Source of the DNA: Terriglobia bacterium
GTDB lineage: Bacteria > Acidobacteriota > Polarisedimenticolia > Polarisedimenticolales > JAIQFR01
Length of the DNA: 34,750 nucleotides
NCBI GenBank assembly: GCA_020073205.1
Contig: JAIQFR010000041.1
Location: 1 to 34,750 of the forward strand
Direction: 5' to 3'
Part shown: positions 6,967 through 15,572 of the stretch, in pieces
Layout of the letters: every line of letters begins with the position of its first letter
Position numbering within the stretch: position 1 is the stretch's first letter
Notes under the pieces: generated by a model
Seen by the model: the letters and a program-made list of their open reading frames with translations, nothing else
The model's database searches: none
Told to the model about the DNA's origin: nothing
Position numbers and translations under genes: made by a program

Positions 6967-9273
6967 ATGATCATCCGCGACAGCGACGCTCTCGACTACC
7001 ACAGCATGGGGCGCCCGGGGAAGATCGAAGTGGTCCCCTCGAAGCCCTGCCTGACGCAGCGCGACCTCTCGATGGCGTACACGCCGGGAGTGGCGGTCCC
7101 CTGCCTCAAGATCCGGGATGATCCCCGCGACGCGTTCAAGTACACCGGGAAGGGGAACCTGGTGGCGGTGGTCAGCAACGGCACCGCGGTGCTGGGCCTC
7201 GGCGACATCGGGGCGCTGGCGGGCAAGCCGGTCATGGAGGGGAAGGGGGTCCTGTTCAAGCGCTTCGCCGACGTGGACGTGTTCGACATCGAGCTCGACA
7301 CCCACGACCCGGACGACATCATCAAGTGCGTGAAGCTCCTCGAGCCGACCTTCGGCGGGATCAACCTGGAGGACATCAAGGCGCCCGAGTGCTTCTACAT
7401 CGAGGAGACGCTGAAGAAGGAGATGAAGATCCCGGTGTTCCACGACGACCAGCACGGGACCGCGATCATCAGCGGCGCCGCCCTGCTGAACGCCCTGGAG
7501 ATCGTCGGGAAGGACATCGGCAAGGTGCGCGTGGTGTTCTCGGGCGCCGGCGCCGCCGGGATCGCCTGCGCCAACATGTACGTCGCCCTCGGCGTCGATC
7601 CGCAAAACATCCTGATGGTGGACAGCAAGGGGGTTCTGCACGAAGGGCGCGAGAAGATGAACGCGTACAAGGAGGCCTACCGGCGGAAGACGCACTGCAA
7701 GACGCTGGCGGACGCCATGAAGGACGCGGATGCCTTCGTGGGCGTCTCGGTGAAGGGCATGGTGACCCAGGACATGGTCCGCTCGATGGCGAAGAACCCG
7801 ATCATCTTCGCGATGGCGAACCCCGATCCCGAGATCACCTACCCGGACGCCATTGCCGCGCGCTCCGACCTGATCATGGCGACGGGGAGGTCCGACTATC
7901 CCAACCAGGTCAACAACGTGCTGGGCTTCCCGTTCATCTTCCGCGGCGCCCTGGACGTCCGGGCCAGCGCCATCAACGACGAGATGAAGATCGCCGCGGC
8001 CCACGCCCTGGCGACCCTGGCGAAGGAGGACGTCCCGGACGTCGTGATCAAGGCCTACGGCGGCGAGCGGTTCTCGTTCGGCCGCGAGTACATCATCCCC
8101 AAGCCGTTCGACCCGCGCGTCCTCACGTGGGAGGCCCCGGCGGTGGCGAAGGCCGCCGTCGCCACCGGCGTCGCCACGCTCCCCATCGCGGACTGGGACG
8201 AGTACGTCGCGATCCTCGAGCGGCGGATCCTGGGGAGGGGCCGAGAGGTCATGCGGGTGGTCCGCCAGAAGGCGATGCGCAGCAAGTCCAAGCGCATCGT
8301 GTTCCCCGAGGGAGGGGAAGAGAAGGTCCTGAGGGCGTGCCAGCAGATGGTGGACGACAAGATCGCCGAGCCCGTCCTCCTCGGGAGCGAAGACGAGATA
8401 AGGGCCCACGTCAAGCAGCTGGGGCTCGACCTGACCGGCGTCGAGATCGTGGACCACGTCAAGTCCAAGAAGGCCGGGGCGTACGCGAAGCGGCTCTACG
8501 AGCTTCGCCAGCGCGCGGGCGTGACGCCGTTCGAGGCGGATCGTCTCCTGAGGGATCCGCACTACTTCGGCGTGATGATGGTCCACACGGGCGACGCGGA
8601 CGGCCTGGTCTGCGGGCTCAACCGCTCCTACCCCGACACCATCCGGCCCGCGCTCCAGATCATCCGGCTCAAGGAGGGCGTGAGCCGCGTGGCGGGAATG
8701 TACTGCATGGTGCTCAAGGACAAGGTGCTGTTCTTCGCCGACGCCACCGTCAACATCGATCCCAGCGCGGAGGAGCTGGCGGAGATCGCCATCATGGCCG
8801 CGCTGATCGCCAAGGAGGACTTCGGCATCGAGCCTCGGGTCGCGATGCTCTCCTTCAGCAACTTCGGATCGGTGAAGCACCCGTTCGCGGACAAGATGCG
8901 GCGCGCGACCGCCATCGCCCATCAGCTCGCGCCCGGCCTCCTCCTGGACGGCGAGATGGCGGCGGACACGGCCCTGGTGCCCGAGATCTGTCAGACGACG
9001 TTCCCGCACTCGAAGATCGTCGGCGACGCCAACGTCCTCATCTTCCCGGGCCTCACTTCCGGCAACGTGGCGTACAAGCTGGTGCAGCACCTCGCGGGGG
9101 CGGAGGTCATCGGGCCGATCCTGATGGGGCTTAACCGCCCGGTGAACGTGCTCAACCACTACTCGTCGGTCTCGGAGATCGTCAACATCGCCGCGATCAC
9201 CGCGGTCATGGCCCGCAGGGCGGGCCAGCCCGTCGTCCCGACCCAGAGCCGGGCGGAAGCGCTGGTCCGCTGA
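6967..9273 (+). CDS. maeB: NADP-type malic enzyme with C-terminal phosphotransacetylase-like domain
   Basis: The 768-residue protein matches the MaeB architecture (E. coli MaeB is about 760). The malic enzyme half, roughly residues 1-430, decarboxylates malate to pyruvate with reduction of NAD(P)+. It shows [10 protein letters not shown] (37-46), [10 protein letters not shown] (91-100) with a candidate catalytic lysine, [12 protein letters not shown] (132-143) and FHDDQHGTA (159-167) for metal and substrate, and a Rossmann loop [10 protein letters not shown] (191-200). From about 435 ([17 protein letters not shown]) a phosphotransacetylase-like domain follows. In the family this domain is considered regulatory, sensing acetyl-CoA, not a transacetylase. 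ATG at 6967 is preceded by AAGGACGG. The gene follows the receiver and CBS genes on the same strand after 116 bases. The product would supply pyruvate and NADPH to central carbon metabolism. Confidence 0.96.
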   Translation: MIIRDSDALDYHSMGRPGKIEVVPSKPCLTQRDLSMAYTPGVAVPCLKIRDDPRDAFKYTGKGNLVAVVSNGTAVLGLGDIGALAGKPVMEGKGVLFKRFADVDVFDIELDTHDPDDIIKCVKLLEPTFGGINLEDIKAPECFYIEETLKKEMKIPVFHDDQHGTAIISGAALLNALEIVGKDIGKVRVVFSGAGAAGIACANMYVALGVDPQNILMVDSKGVLHEGREKMNAYKEAYRRKTHCKTLADAMKDADAFVGVSVKGMVTQDMVRSMAKNPIIFAMANPDPEITYPDAIAARSDLIMATGRSDYPNQVNNVLGFPFIFRGALDVRASAINDEMKIAAAHALATLAKEDVPDVVIKAYGGERFSFGREYIIPKPFDPRVLTWEAPAVAKAAVATGVATLPIADWDEYVAILERRILGRGREVMRVVRQKAMRSKSKRIVFPEGGEEKVLRACQQMVDDKIAEPVLLGSEDEIRAHVKQLGLDLTGVEIVDHVKSKKAGAYAKRLYELRQRAGVTPFEADRLLRDPHYFGVMMVHTGDADGLVCGLNRSYPDTIRPALQIIRLKEGVSRVAGMYCMVLKDKVLFFADATVNIDPSAEELAEIAIMAALIAKEDFGIEPRVAMLSFSNFGSVKHPFADKMRRATAIAHQLAPGLLLDGEMAADTALVPEICQTTFPHSKIVGDANVLIFPGLTSGNVAYKLVQHLAGAEVIGPILMGLNRPVNVLNHYSSVSEIVNIAAITAVMARRAGQPVVPTQSRAEALVR

Positions 9274-9295
9274 CGGGTTCCTCCCGCAACTTCCC

Positions 9296-9325
9296 GGCGG
9301 CGGGTCGCTCGAACGGTCCGCCGCC
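9296..9325 (+). terminator. Hairpin terminator after maeB
   Basis: Arms 9296-9303 (ggcggcgg) and 9318-9325 (ccgccgcc) form an 8-bp GC stem, extendable by G-U pairs, 22 bases after the maeB stop. Only a short T tract (gtttcc) follows, so termination may be incomplete. Confidence 0.45.
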
Positions 9326-9353
9326 GCGCCGTTTCCATCAACGAATCGAGCCG

Positions 9354-9379
9354 CGGCCTGCGCCAATTCCCGCAGGCCG
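9354..9379. other. Perfect 9-bp hairpin upstream of the cytochrome operon
   Basis: Arms 9354-9362 (cggcctgcg) and 9371-9379 (cgcaggccg) pair perfectly around an 8-base loop. It lies between the maeB terminator and the sigma-54 promoter at 9478, so it is not in the operon leader. It could be a second terminator stem or an upstream protein-binding dyad. Confidence 0.4.
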
Positions 9380-9433
9380 ACGGTGCTCTGCGCTGGGGCG
9401 GACTCGACCGGGGTCCTGGGGTGCCCTGTTTCC

Positions 9434-9470
9434 CCGCGATCCGGAGGGCTCCGGCGCCCCGGATCCGCGG
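9434..9470. promoter_or_regulatory. Dyad upstream of the sigma-54 promoter, possible activator site
   Basis: GATCCGG (9438-9444) and CCGGATC (9459-9465) form an inverted repeat whose flanks also pair imperfectly (cgc.. and ..gcg). A second palindrome, ccggagggctccgg, is nested at 9441-9454. It ends about 8 bases before the -24 element. Known enhancer-binding proteins usually bind 80-150 bases upstream, so this position is close and the role is speculative. Confidence 0.3.
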
Positions 9471-9477
9471 CGAAGGG

Positions 9478-9493
9478 TGGCGCGTGCCTTGCA
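9478..9493 (+). promoter_or_regulatory. Near-consensus sigma-54 promoter of the cytochrome operon
   Basis: TGGCGCGTGCCTTGCA matches the RpoN consensus TGGCRCG-N4-TTGCA at every fixed position, with 10 bases between GG and GC, and is followed by AAAA. Transcription would start near 9504, leaving about 50 bases to the ATG at 9555. This is the best promoter of its kind in the window. Confidence 0.7.
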
Positions 9494-9554
9494 AAATCGA
9501 CCCGTCCCTCGAGGGGCCGGGCGTGCGGGTTTCTGCACGGGGCGGAAGAGGGAA

Positions 9555-12314
9555 ATGAAGCGGTTCTTCGCGCTGTCGTTCCTGATGGTCCTGGCCCTCG
9601 CGGCCACCGCCGCGAAGGCGGACGAGCCTTGCCTCGAGTGCCACGGCGGCGGCGCGCTCGACACTCCGCGGCTCAACATCGACGCGGGGGTGCTCGCGGG
9701 GTCCGTGCACGGAAAGGCGGGGATCGGCTGCGCCGACTGCCACCAGTCGCTGGCCGGAGTCACCGACTTCCCGCACGGCAAGGTGGCTCCCGTGGACTGC
9801 GGGAGCTGTCACGGCGAGATCGCGAAGACCTACGCGGGAAGCCTGCACGGGCAGTTGGTCAGGAAGGGCGCGAAGCTCGCGCCGCGATGCCCGACCTGTC
9901 ACGGCGCCCACGACATCCTCCCGGTGAAGGATCCCCGGGCGAGGGTCGCGCGGCCGAAGATCCCGTTCCTCTGCGGCTCGTGCCACAAGGAGGGCACCCC
10001 GGTCACCCGGACCTACGACATCCCGCAGGACAAGATCCTCGAGCAGTACTCGGAGAGCATCCACGGCGAGGGGCTCCTGAAGCGCGGCCTCACCGTGGTC
10101 GCCGTCTGCATCGACTGCCACACCTCCCACAATCTGCTGCCCCACACGGATCCCCGATCGAGCATCAATCGGAAGAACATCGCGAAGACCTGCGAGCAGT
10201 GCCACGGGCTCATCGAGCAGGTCCACCAGAAGGTTATCCGGGGGGAGCTGTGGCAGAAGGCCCCGAGCGAGGTCCCGGCGTGCGTGGACTGCCATCAGCC
10301 CCACCGCATCCGGACGATCTTCTACGACGAGGGGATGTCGGACACGCAGTGCCTTCGCTGCCACGCCGACCCGAAGCTCGCCACGACCCGCGGCGGAAAG
10401 GCCGTGTCGCTGTACGTGAACCCGGATGAGGTCCACGACTCGATCCACCGGAACACGCGGTGCGCCCAATGTCACACGGGGGCCGACCCCACGGCCAAGG
10501 TCCGGCCGTGCTCCACGATCCGCACCAAGGTGGACTGCTCGATCTGCCACGCGGAGGTCTCGAAGACGTACGCCACCAGCACCCACGGCAAGCTCTCCGA
10601 CCGGGGTGACCCGAACGCGCCGCTCTGCCGCGATTGCCACGGCGTTCACGGCGTCCGGTCCCGGAAGGACCTCCGGTCGAACACGTTCCCGACGAACGTT
10701 CCGGCCCTTTGCGGCCAGTGCCACCGGACGGGGAACAAGGCGGCGGTTCGATACACGGGGACGGAGCGCCGCATCGTGGAGAACTACGTCGAGTCGATCC
10801 ACGGCAGGGGTCTTCTCGCCAGCGGCCTCGTGACCACGGCGAAGTGCACGGATTGCCACACGGCGCACCACGTCCTGCCGCACGACGATCCGTCCTCCAG
10901 CGTGAACCCGAAGAACCTGCCGGCGACCTGCGGGAAGTGTCACACCGGGATCTACGAGACGTTCGAGAAGAGCATCCACTCACCGGCCGTCTCGAGGAGC
11001 GACAAGCCCCTTCCCACCTGCTACGACTGCCACAGCTCCCACCAGATCGTCCGGCACGACACCGAAGGGTTCAAGCTCGCGATCCTCGGACAGTGCGGGA
11101 AGTGCCACCGGGAGGTGACCGAGAGCTACTTCGAGACCTACCACGGAAAAGCGTCGAAGCTCGGCGGGACCACGACGGCGAAGTGCTACGACTGCCACGG
11201 CTCGCACGACATCCTCCCCCCGACGGAGGCGGCCTCCCACCTCTCGCGGCAGAACATCGTGAAGACCTGCGCGAAGTGCCACCCGGGCTCGCACCGGCGC
11301 TTCGCGGGGTACCTCACGCACGCCACGCACCACGACCGGAAGAAATACCCCTGGCTGTACTGGTCCTTCTGGCTCATGACGACCCTCCTGGTGGGAACCC
11401 TCACGGTGTTCGGGACGCACACGCTGATGTGGCTCCCGCGCTCGTGGCAGCTCATGAAGCACCGGAAGACCCTCGAGGCCGCCCCCCACGAGAAGGAGTA
11501 CCGCCGTTTCCCGAAGCTCTACCGCCAGCTCCACATCATGGTCATCGTCAGCTTCCTCGGTCTGGCGATCACCGGCATGTGCCTGAAGTTCTCTTACCTC
11601 CCCTGGGCGCGGTGGATCGCGGGCCGCCTGGGCGGGTTCGAGTCGGCGGGGTTCATCCACCGCGTGTGCGCGGTGATCACCTTCGCCTATTTCGGCATCC
11701 ACCTCTGGGACCTCTTCCGGAAGAAGCGCGCGTCGGGGAGGGGCTGGGCGCGGTTCGTCTTCGCCGAGGACTCGATGGTCCCCAACGCGGGAGACCTGAG
11801 AGATCTCGCCGCGACGTTCCGGTGGTTCGTGGGTCGCGGCCCGCGCCCCGCCTATGGGCGCTGGACGTACTGGGAGAAATTCGACTACTTCGCGGTGTTC
11901 TGGGGGGTGGCCATCATCGGCGCGACCGGGCTCACGCTTTGGCTCCCCGAGCTGTTCACGTACGTCCTGCCCGGCTGGTTCATCAACGTGGCCACCATCA
12001 TCCACTCCGACGAGGCGCTCCTGGCCACGGGGTTCATCTTCACGATCCACTTCTTCAACACGCACTTCCGGCCGGACCGCTTCCCGATGGACGCCGTGAT
12101 CTTCACCGGCCGCACGACCGTGGAGGAGCTCAAGGAGGACCGCCCGCGCGAGTACGCGGCGCTGGCGCGTCGGGGCGAGCTCGAGCGGCACCTCGTCGAT
12201 CCGCTCCCGCCGTACGTGGTGAGGGGGTTCAAGATCTTCGGCGCGATCGCGCTCTTGATCGGGCTCGGGCTGGTTCTCCTCATCGTCTGGGCGGAGGTGT
12301 TCGGGTACCGCTGA
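9555..12314 (+). CDS. 19-heme cytochrome c fused to b-type membrane cytochrome (CbcL-like)
   Basis: ATG at 9555 (AGAGGG upstream) gives 919 residues: signal peptide 1-22, then 19 CXXCH sites between 26 and 576, then six likely membrane helices (about 601-625, 660-680, 700-720, 778-798, 812-832, 891-912). The c part contains a tandem duplication: residues 82-252 and 328-498 each carry six hemes and share landmarks such as YSESIHGEGLL / YVESIHGRGLL and CIDCHTSHNLLPH / CTDCHTAHHVLPH. The membrane part has His660, His702, His716, His817, His832 and His837 in helix contexts expected for a diheme b-type cytochrome of the HydC/FdnI kind. Geobacter CbcL, a menaquinol-oxidising inner-membrane protein, has the same c-plus-b idea with fewer c hemes. 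By analogy this protein would pass electrons from quinol to a periplasmic heme wire. The next two genes encode a split version of the same design. Confidence 0.92.
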   Translation: MKRFFALSFLMVLALAATAAKADEPCLECHGGGALDTPRLNIDAGVLAGSVHGKAGIGCADCHQSLAGVTDFPHGKVAPVDCGSCHGEIAKTYAGSLHGQLVRKGAKLAPRCPTCHGAHDILPVKDPRARVARPKIPFLCGSCHKEGTPVTRTYDIPQDKILEQYSESIHGEGLLKRGLTVVAVCIDCHTSHNLLPHTDPRSSINRKNIAKTCEQCHGLIEQVHQKVIRGELWQKAPSEVPACVDCHQPHRIRTIFYDEGMSDTQCLRCHADPKLATTRGGKAVSLYVNPDEVHDSIHRNTRCAQCHTGADPTAKVRPCSTIRTKVDCSICHAEVSKTYATSTHGKLSDRGDPNAPLCRDCHGVHGVRSRKDLRSNTFPTNVPALCGQCHRTGNKAAVRYTGTERRIVENYVESIHGRGLLASGLVTTAKCTDCHTAHHVLPHDDPSSSVNPKNLPATCGKCHTGIYETFEKSIHSPAVSRSDKPLPTCYDCHSSHQIVRHDTEGFKLAILGQCGKCHREVTESYFETYHGKASKLGGTTTAKCYDCHGSHDILPPTEAASHLSRQNIVKTCAKCHPGSHRRFAGYLTHATHHDRKKYPWLYWSFWLMTTLLVGTLTVFGTHTLMWLPRSWQLMKHRKTLEAAPHEKEYRRFPKLYRQLHIMVIVSFLGLAITGMCLKFSYLPWARWIAGRLGGFESAGFIHRVCAVITFAYFGIHLWDLFRKKRASGRGWARFVFAEDSMVPNAGDLRDLAATFRWFVGRGPRPAYGRWTYWEKFDYFAVFWGVAIIGATGLTLWLPELFTYVLPGWFINVATIIHSDEALLATGFIFTIHFFNTHFRPDRFPMDAVIFTGRTTVEELKEDRPREYAALARRGELERHLVDPLPPYVVRGFKIFGAIALLIGLGLVLLIVWAEVFGYR

Positions 12315-12339
12315 CCCGGCGGCAAGCGGAGGGGCGAGC

Positions 12340-13578
12340 ATGGGGATGGGGCAGGGGACGGCGACCGGCTTCCTGATGGCCGCCTCGGTGGCGCTCGCGG
12401 GCGGGGCGTCGTGGGCGGCCAGGGGAGGCGGCGACGCCGCGTGTCTCGAGTGCCACTCGGGGGGCAACCTCGGGAAGCCCGAGCTGGACGTGGACACGAA
12501 GGCGCTCGGAGCTTCCGTTCACGGCGCCCAAGGGCTCTCGTGCACCGACTGCCACGCCGACCTCGCCGGGGCGAGGGACTTCCCCCACGGAAAGACCTCT
12601 CCGCCCGCCTGCGGCGGATGTCACGACGCCGAGCGGAGCGCCGTCGAGCGGTCCGCGCACCGGCAGAACGACGCCGCGTCGCCCCGCTGCTGGTCCTGCC
12701 ACGGGGGGCACGACGTGCTCAAGGCCGGCGCAAAGGCCTCGAGGATCGCCCCGCTGAACCAGCCGGGCACCTGCCTCGGGTGTCACGCCGACCCGAAGCT
12801 CGCCGCGGAGCACCGCCTGCCCGTCCGCGAGAGCGCGGAGGCGTTCAAGTCGGGCATCCACTACCAGCAGCTCCTCTCCGGCAACGGCGCGGCGCCGGCC
12901 TGCACCACGTGCCACGGGGCCCACGACAACGTCTCGCACCGGGATTCGAAATCGCCCATCGCCCGCGGGAACGTGGCGACGACGTGCGGCATGTGCCACT
13001 CGGAGATCTCCGACCAGTTCAAGGGGAGCGTGCACGGGGTCGAGCTGGCGAAGGGGAACGCGGACGTGCCGACCTGCACGGGGTGCCACAGCGAGCACGC
13101 GATCCGGGGGCCGAAGGACCCGGCTTCGCCGGTCTACGCGACGCACGTGGCCAAGACCTGCTCCCACTGTCACGAGAACCAGAGGCTCTCGAGCCGGTAC
13201 GGGATCGCCGCGGAGCGGCTCCGGACCTTCACCGGCTCGTACCACGGGGCCGCCAGTCGGTTCGGCGACGCCACCGTGGCCAACTGCGCGTCCTGCCACG
13301 GCGCCCACGACATCCGGCCGTCCGCCGACCCGAAGTCGAGCATCCACTCGTCGAACCTGACGCGAACGTGCGGGAAGTGCCATCCGCAGGCCGGCCTGAA
13401 CTTCGCCTCGGGGAAGATCCACGTTCGCGACCTCCCCGAGGACAACTACTGGGCGTGGATGGTCAAGCGGCTGTACCTGTCGATGATCTGGTCGGTCATC
13501 GGAGGATTCGTGGTGCTGATCCTCGTGGACCTCTGGGGGAGGGCGAGGACGCGCCTCTCCGCGAGGGGCCGATCATGA
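12340..13578 (+). CDS. 11-heme cytochrome c with C-terminal membrane anchor
   Basis: This 412-residue protein begins 25 bases after the preceding stop, with GGAGGGG upstream. Residues 1-27 form a signal peptide. Eleven CXXCH sites lie between 35 and 348, and a single helix near 379-399 (MIWSVIGGFVVLILVDLWG) anchors it. Its N-terminus (CLECHSGGNLGKPELDVDTK) aligns with that of the upstream 19-heme protein (CLECHGGGALDTPRLNIDAG), as do the DFPHGK segment and the stretch TRTCGKCHP before the first membrane helix. It therefore appears to be the c module of that protein, cut after its first helix, with the b module encoded by the next gene. Its ATGA overlaps the next start, implying translational coupling. 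The likely role is to accept electrons from the b-type subunit on the periplasmic side. Confidence 0.92.
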   Translation: MGMGQGTATGFLMAASVALAGGASWAARGGGDAACLECHSGGNLGKPELDVDTKALGASVHGAQGLSCTDCHADLAGARDFPHGKTSPPACGGCHDAERSAVERSAHRQNDAASPRCWSCHGGHDVLKAGAKASRIAPLNQPGTCLGCHADPKLAAEHRLPVRESAEAFKSGIHYQQLLSGNGAAPACTTCHGAHDNVSHRDSKSPIARGNVATTCGMCHSEISDQFKGSVHGVELAKGNADVPTCTGCHSEHAIRGPKDPASPVYATHVAKTCSHCHENQRLSSRYGIAAERLRTFTGSYHGAASRFGDATVANCASCHGAHDIRPSADPKSSIHSSNLTRTCGKCHPQAGLNFASGKIHVRDLPEDNYWAWMVKRLYLSMIWSVIGGFVVLILVDLWGRARTRLSARGRS

Positions 13579-14468
13579 GCCCGTCGAGCCGGACCGCGTC
13601 GCCGCTGATCGCCGACGACGAGATCTTCGTCCGGATGACCCTCGCGCAGCGGCTTCAGCACGCGATGATCATCGTCGCGTTCACGACGCTCGTCGTGACC
13701 GGATTCCCGCTGGTCTACCCGGGCTTAAGGGTCTGGGACTGGATCGGGCTCGGTCCCGCCAGCTTCGGCGTCCGCTCCCTCGTGCACCGGATCGCCGGGA
13801 GCGGCCTGATCCTGGTCAGCCTCTCGCACGTCGCCTACGTCATGCTGACCGAGGAAGGCGGCCGCTACTTCCGCGAGATGATGCCGAAGCTGATCGACGC
13901 CCGCCAGCTGGTCGAGTCGGTGATGCACCAGCTCGGACTCATGGATTGGCTCTACCGACGCGGCCGGATGCGGGGGATCCTGGACCGGAATCCCTGGCTC
14001 CGATTCGCCGAGCCGCCCGAGTACGGGAAGTACAACTGGATCGAGAAGTTCGAGTACCTCGCCATCGTGTGGGGGAACTTCGTGATGATCCTGACGGGAC
14101 TCTGCCTCTGGTTCTTCGAGGCGGCCTTCGCGCTGTTCCCGAAGCCGGCGATCGACATCATCAAGCTGGTGCACGGCTTCGAGGCGTTGCTCGCCCTCCT
14201 TGCCATCGTCATCTGGCACATGTACTGCGTCCACCTGAACCCGGAGGTGTTCCCGATGAGCCGAATGTGGCTGAGCGGGAGGATCTCCGGTAAGCTTCTC
14301 CGTCATCACTACCCGGGCTGGTACCGGGAGATCGAGGCCGAGCGCCGGCGGAACGACCGCGTCGAGGCCGCGCTCCTCTGGTACGATCGTCATCATCCGC
14401 CCGGGGACGCGGAGGGAACGCGGGATGTCGCAGACGACGGAACGCGGGGCGGCGGCGCGGGACGCTGA
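13575..14468 (+). CDS. b-type cytochrome membrane subunit (HydC/FdnI/b561-like)
   Basis: The 297-residue protein starts at ATG 13575, overlapping the stop of the previous gene by four bases. Four membrane helices are visible (about 28-48, 70-90, 162-182, 198-220). Its histidines line up with those of the membrane half of the 19-heme fusion: His29 (LQHAMII) with 660, His71 (LVHR) with 702, His85 (SHVAY) with 716, His200 (LVHGFE) with 817, and His215/His220 with 832/837. Landmarks such as NWIEKFEYLAIVWG versus TYWEKFDYFAVFWG confirm common origin. It should hold two b hemes and oxidise or reduce quinone. The C-terminal 50 residues are charged and cytoplasmic. The 44-base overlap with the rhodanese gene means that its tail is probably not tightly conserved. 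Confidence 0.9.
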   Translation: MSPSSRTASPLIADDEIFVRMTLAQRLQHAMIIVAFTTLVVTGFPLVYPGLRVWDWIGLGPASFGVRSLVHRIAGSGLILVSLSHVAYVMLTEEGGRYFREMMPKLIDARQLVESVMHQLGLMDWLYRRGRMRGILDRNPWLRFAEPPEYGKYNWIEKFEYLAIVWGNFVMILTGLCLWFFEAAFALFPKPAIDIIKLVHGFEALLALLAIVIWHMYCVHLNPEVFPMSRMWLSGRISGKLLRHHYPGWYREIEAERRRNDRVEAALLWYDRHHPPGDAEGTRDVADDGTRGGGAGR

Positions 14469-15117
14469 GAGGCTCGGGCGCGCGATCGCCGTCCTCGTGG
14501 CCACGGGGATCGCGCTGGGGCTGGGCTACAACGCGCTGGGACGGTCCGGTCGTCCCCCACGAGGACTGCCTTGGATCGCGGAGGTCAAGGACCTCCCCAC
14601 GCTCGACGAGGTCCGGAATTCGGCCGCAAACGGCGCGCCGCCCGCTCAGGTCGCCCCGCGGGCGGGGGCCCCGACGCGCCAGGTGAGCGATGACCCGCTG
14701 GCGGTCTCGGCGGGCGCCCAGGAGGCCGGTGCGGGCCTCCCCGAGGTGCCGGACGTCGGCCGGCCGGTGAAGATCCAGCTCGCCGCGGTGAGGAGGTTCT
14801 TCGACGCTCGCGCCGCGTTGTTCGTCGACGCCCGTGAGGCGGCGGACTACGCCACCGGGCACGTGCCGGGCGCGATCAACCTGCCGTTCGACGAGTCGGT
14901 CACCGATCCCGAGAAGCTCGAGAAGGTCGACAGCCAGGGGCGGCCGATCATCGTGTACTGCGGCGGGAACGGGTGCGAGGTATCGATCCAGATGGGCGAG
15001 GCGCTGGTGCAGGCAGGCCACCGCAAGGTCCTGGTGGACGAGGGCGGGTTCCCCGAATGGGAGGCCGCGAGCTACCCGATCGCGAAGGGGGCCGAGCCCG
15101 GGGGAGGGAAGCGCTGA
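14425..15117 (+). CDS. Membrane-anchored rhodanese-domain protein
   Basis: This 230-residue protein has a membrane helix at about 19-38 after a short Arg-containing N-terminus, so the rest should face the periplasm. A Pro/Ala-rich linker leads to a rhodanese domain (about 115-222). It includes FVDAREAADYATGHVPGAIN (133-152) and the active-site loop VYCGGNGCE, where Cys179 is the predicted sulfur-accepting residue; Cys184 in the same loop could form a disulfide with it. Rhodaneses move sulfane sulfur or work as thiol-redox modules. The gene overlaps the cytochrome b gene by 44 bases and the MauE gene by one base, so it belongs to the operon. The pair with MauE suggests thiol or sulfur redox chemistry linked to the cytochromes, for instance heme-site cysteine reduction or use of sulfur compounds; this is inference. 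Confidence 0.9.
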   Translation: MSQTTERGAAARDAERLGRAIAVLVATGIALGLGYNALGRSGRPPRGLPWIAEVKDLPTLDEVRNSAANGAPPAQVAPRAGAPTRQVSDDPLAVSAGAQEAGAGLPEVPDVGRPVKIQLAAVRRFFDARAALFVDAREAADYATGHVPGAINLPFDESVTDPEKLEKVDSQGRPIIVYCGGNGCEVSIQMGEALVQAGHRKVLVDEGGFPEWEAASYPIAKGAEPGGGKR

Positions 15118-15572
15118 TGGACTCCCTCCGCCGCCTGCTCCTGGATCGCCGCACGATCCGGGTGGGACAGATCGTGATCGGCCTCGTCTTCGCGACCGCC
15201 TCGCTCAGCAAGATCGGCGATCTCCCGGCGTTCGCGCTCCAGGTCCACAACTTCCGGATCGCGCCGGTGTGGAGCGAGAACCTGATCGCGATGGCCCTCC
15301 CCTGGGTCGAGCTGGTCGCCGCGCTGTCCCTCCTCCTCGGCGTTCGCCCGCGCGCGGGGGCGGTGGTGGTGACGGCGCTCATGGCGGGATTCACCGTCGG
15401 CGTGATCCTGGCGATGGCCCGGGGGCTCGACTTCGAGTGCGGGTGCTTCGGCACCGCCGACCACACGCGGGTCGGCGCCATCAAGCTCTTGGAGAACCTC
15501 GCGATGCTGGGGGTCTCGCTGGTGGCGCTCCGGTGGCCGGTGGGGACGGGAGCTAGCGCGTCGGCGAGCTGA
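15117..15572 (+). CDS. MauE/DoxX-family membrane redox protein
   Basis: This 151-residue protein (ATG shares one base with the previous TGA; GGGAGGG upstream) has four hydrophobic segments: about 15-32, 55-76, 80-101 and 124-140. The FECGCFG motif at 106-112, with Cys108 and Cys110, is characteristic of MauE-type members, which are thought to move reducing equivalents across the membrane for disulfide handling in periplasmic partners. It ends the five-gene cytochrome operon. Its last 20 bases overlap the convergent rpsT gene. MauE with a rhodanese and heme proteins hints at a thiol-redox arm of the operon; the actual substrate is unknown. Confidence 0.88.
   Translation: MDSLRRLLLDRRTIRVGQIVIGLVFATASLSKIGDLPAFALQVHNFRIAPVWSENLIAMALPWVELVAALSLLLGVRPRAGAVVVTALMAGFTVGVILAMARGLDFECGCFGTADHTRVGAIKLLENLAMLGVSLVALRWPVGTGASASAS

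Noticed and set aside
6730-9366. Very long open frame on the minus strand opposite maeB
   Set aside because: It is a GC-bias shadow of maeB; the translation is low complexity, rich in Arg, His, Asp and Val, with no family motif.
12411-13574. Upstream in-frame extension of the b-type cytochrome gene
   Set aside because: This part overlaps the 11-heme gene in another frame and is Arg/Pro-rich without membrane or heme features; the ATGA at 13575 is a better start.
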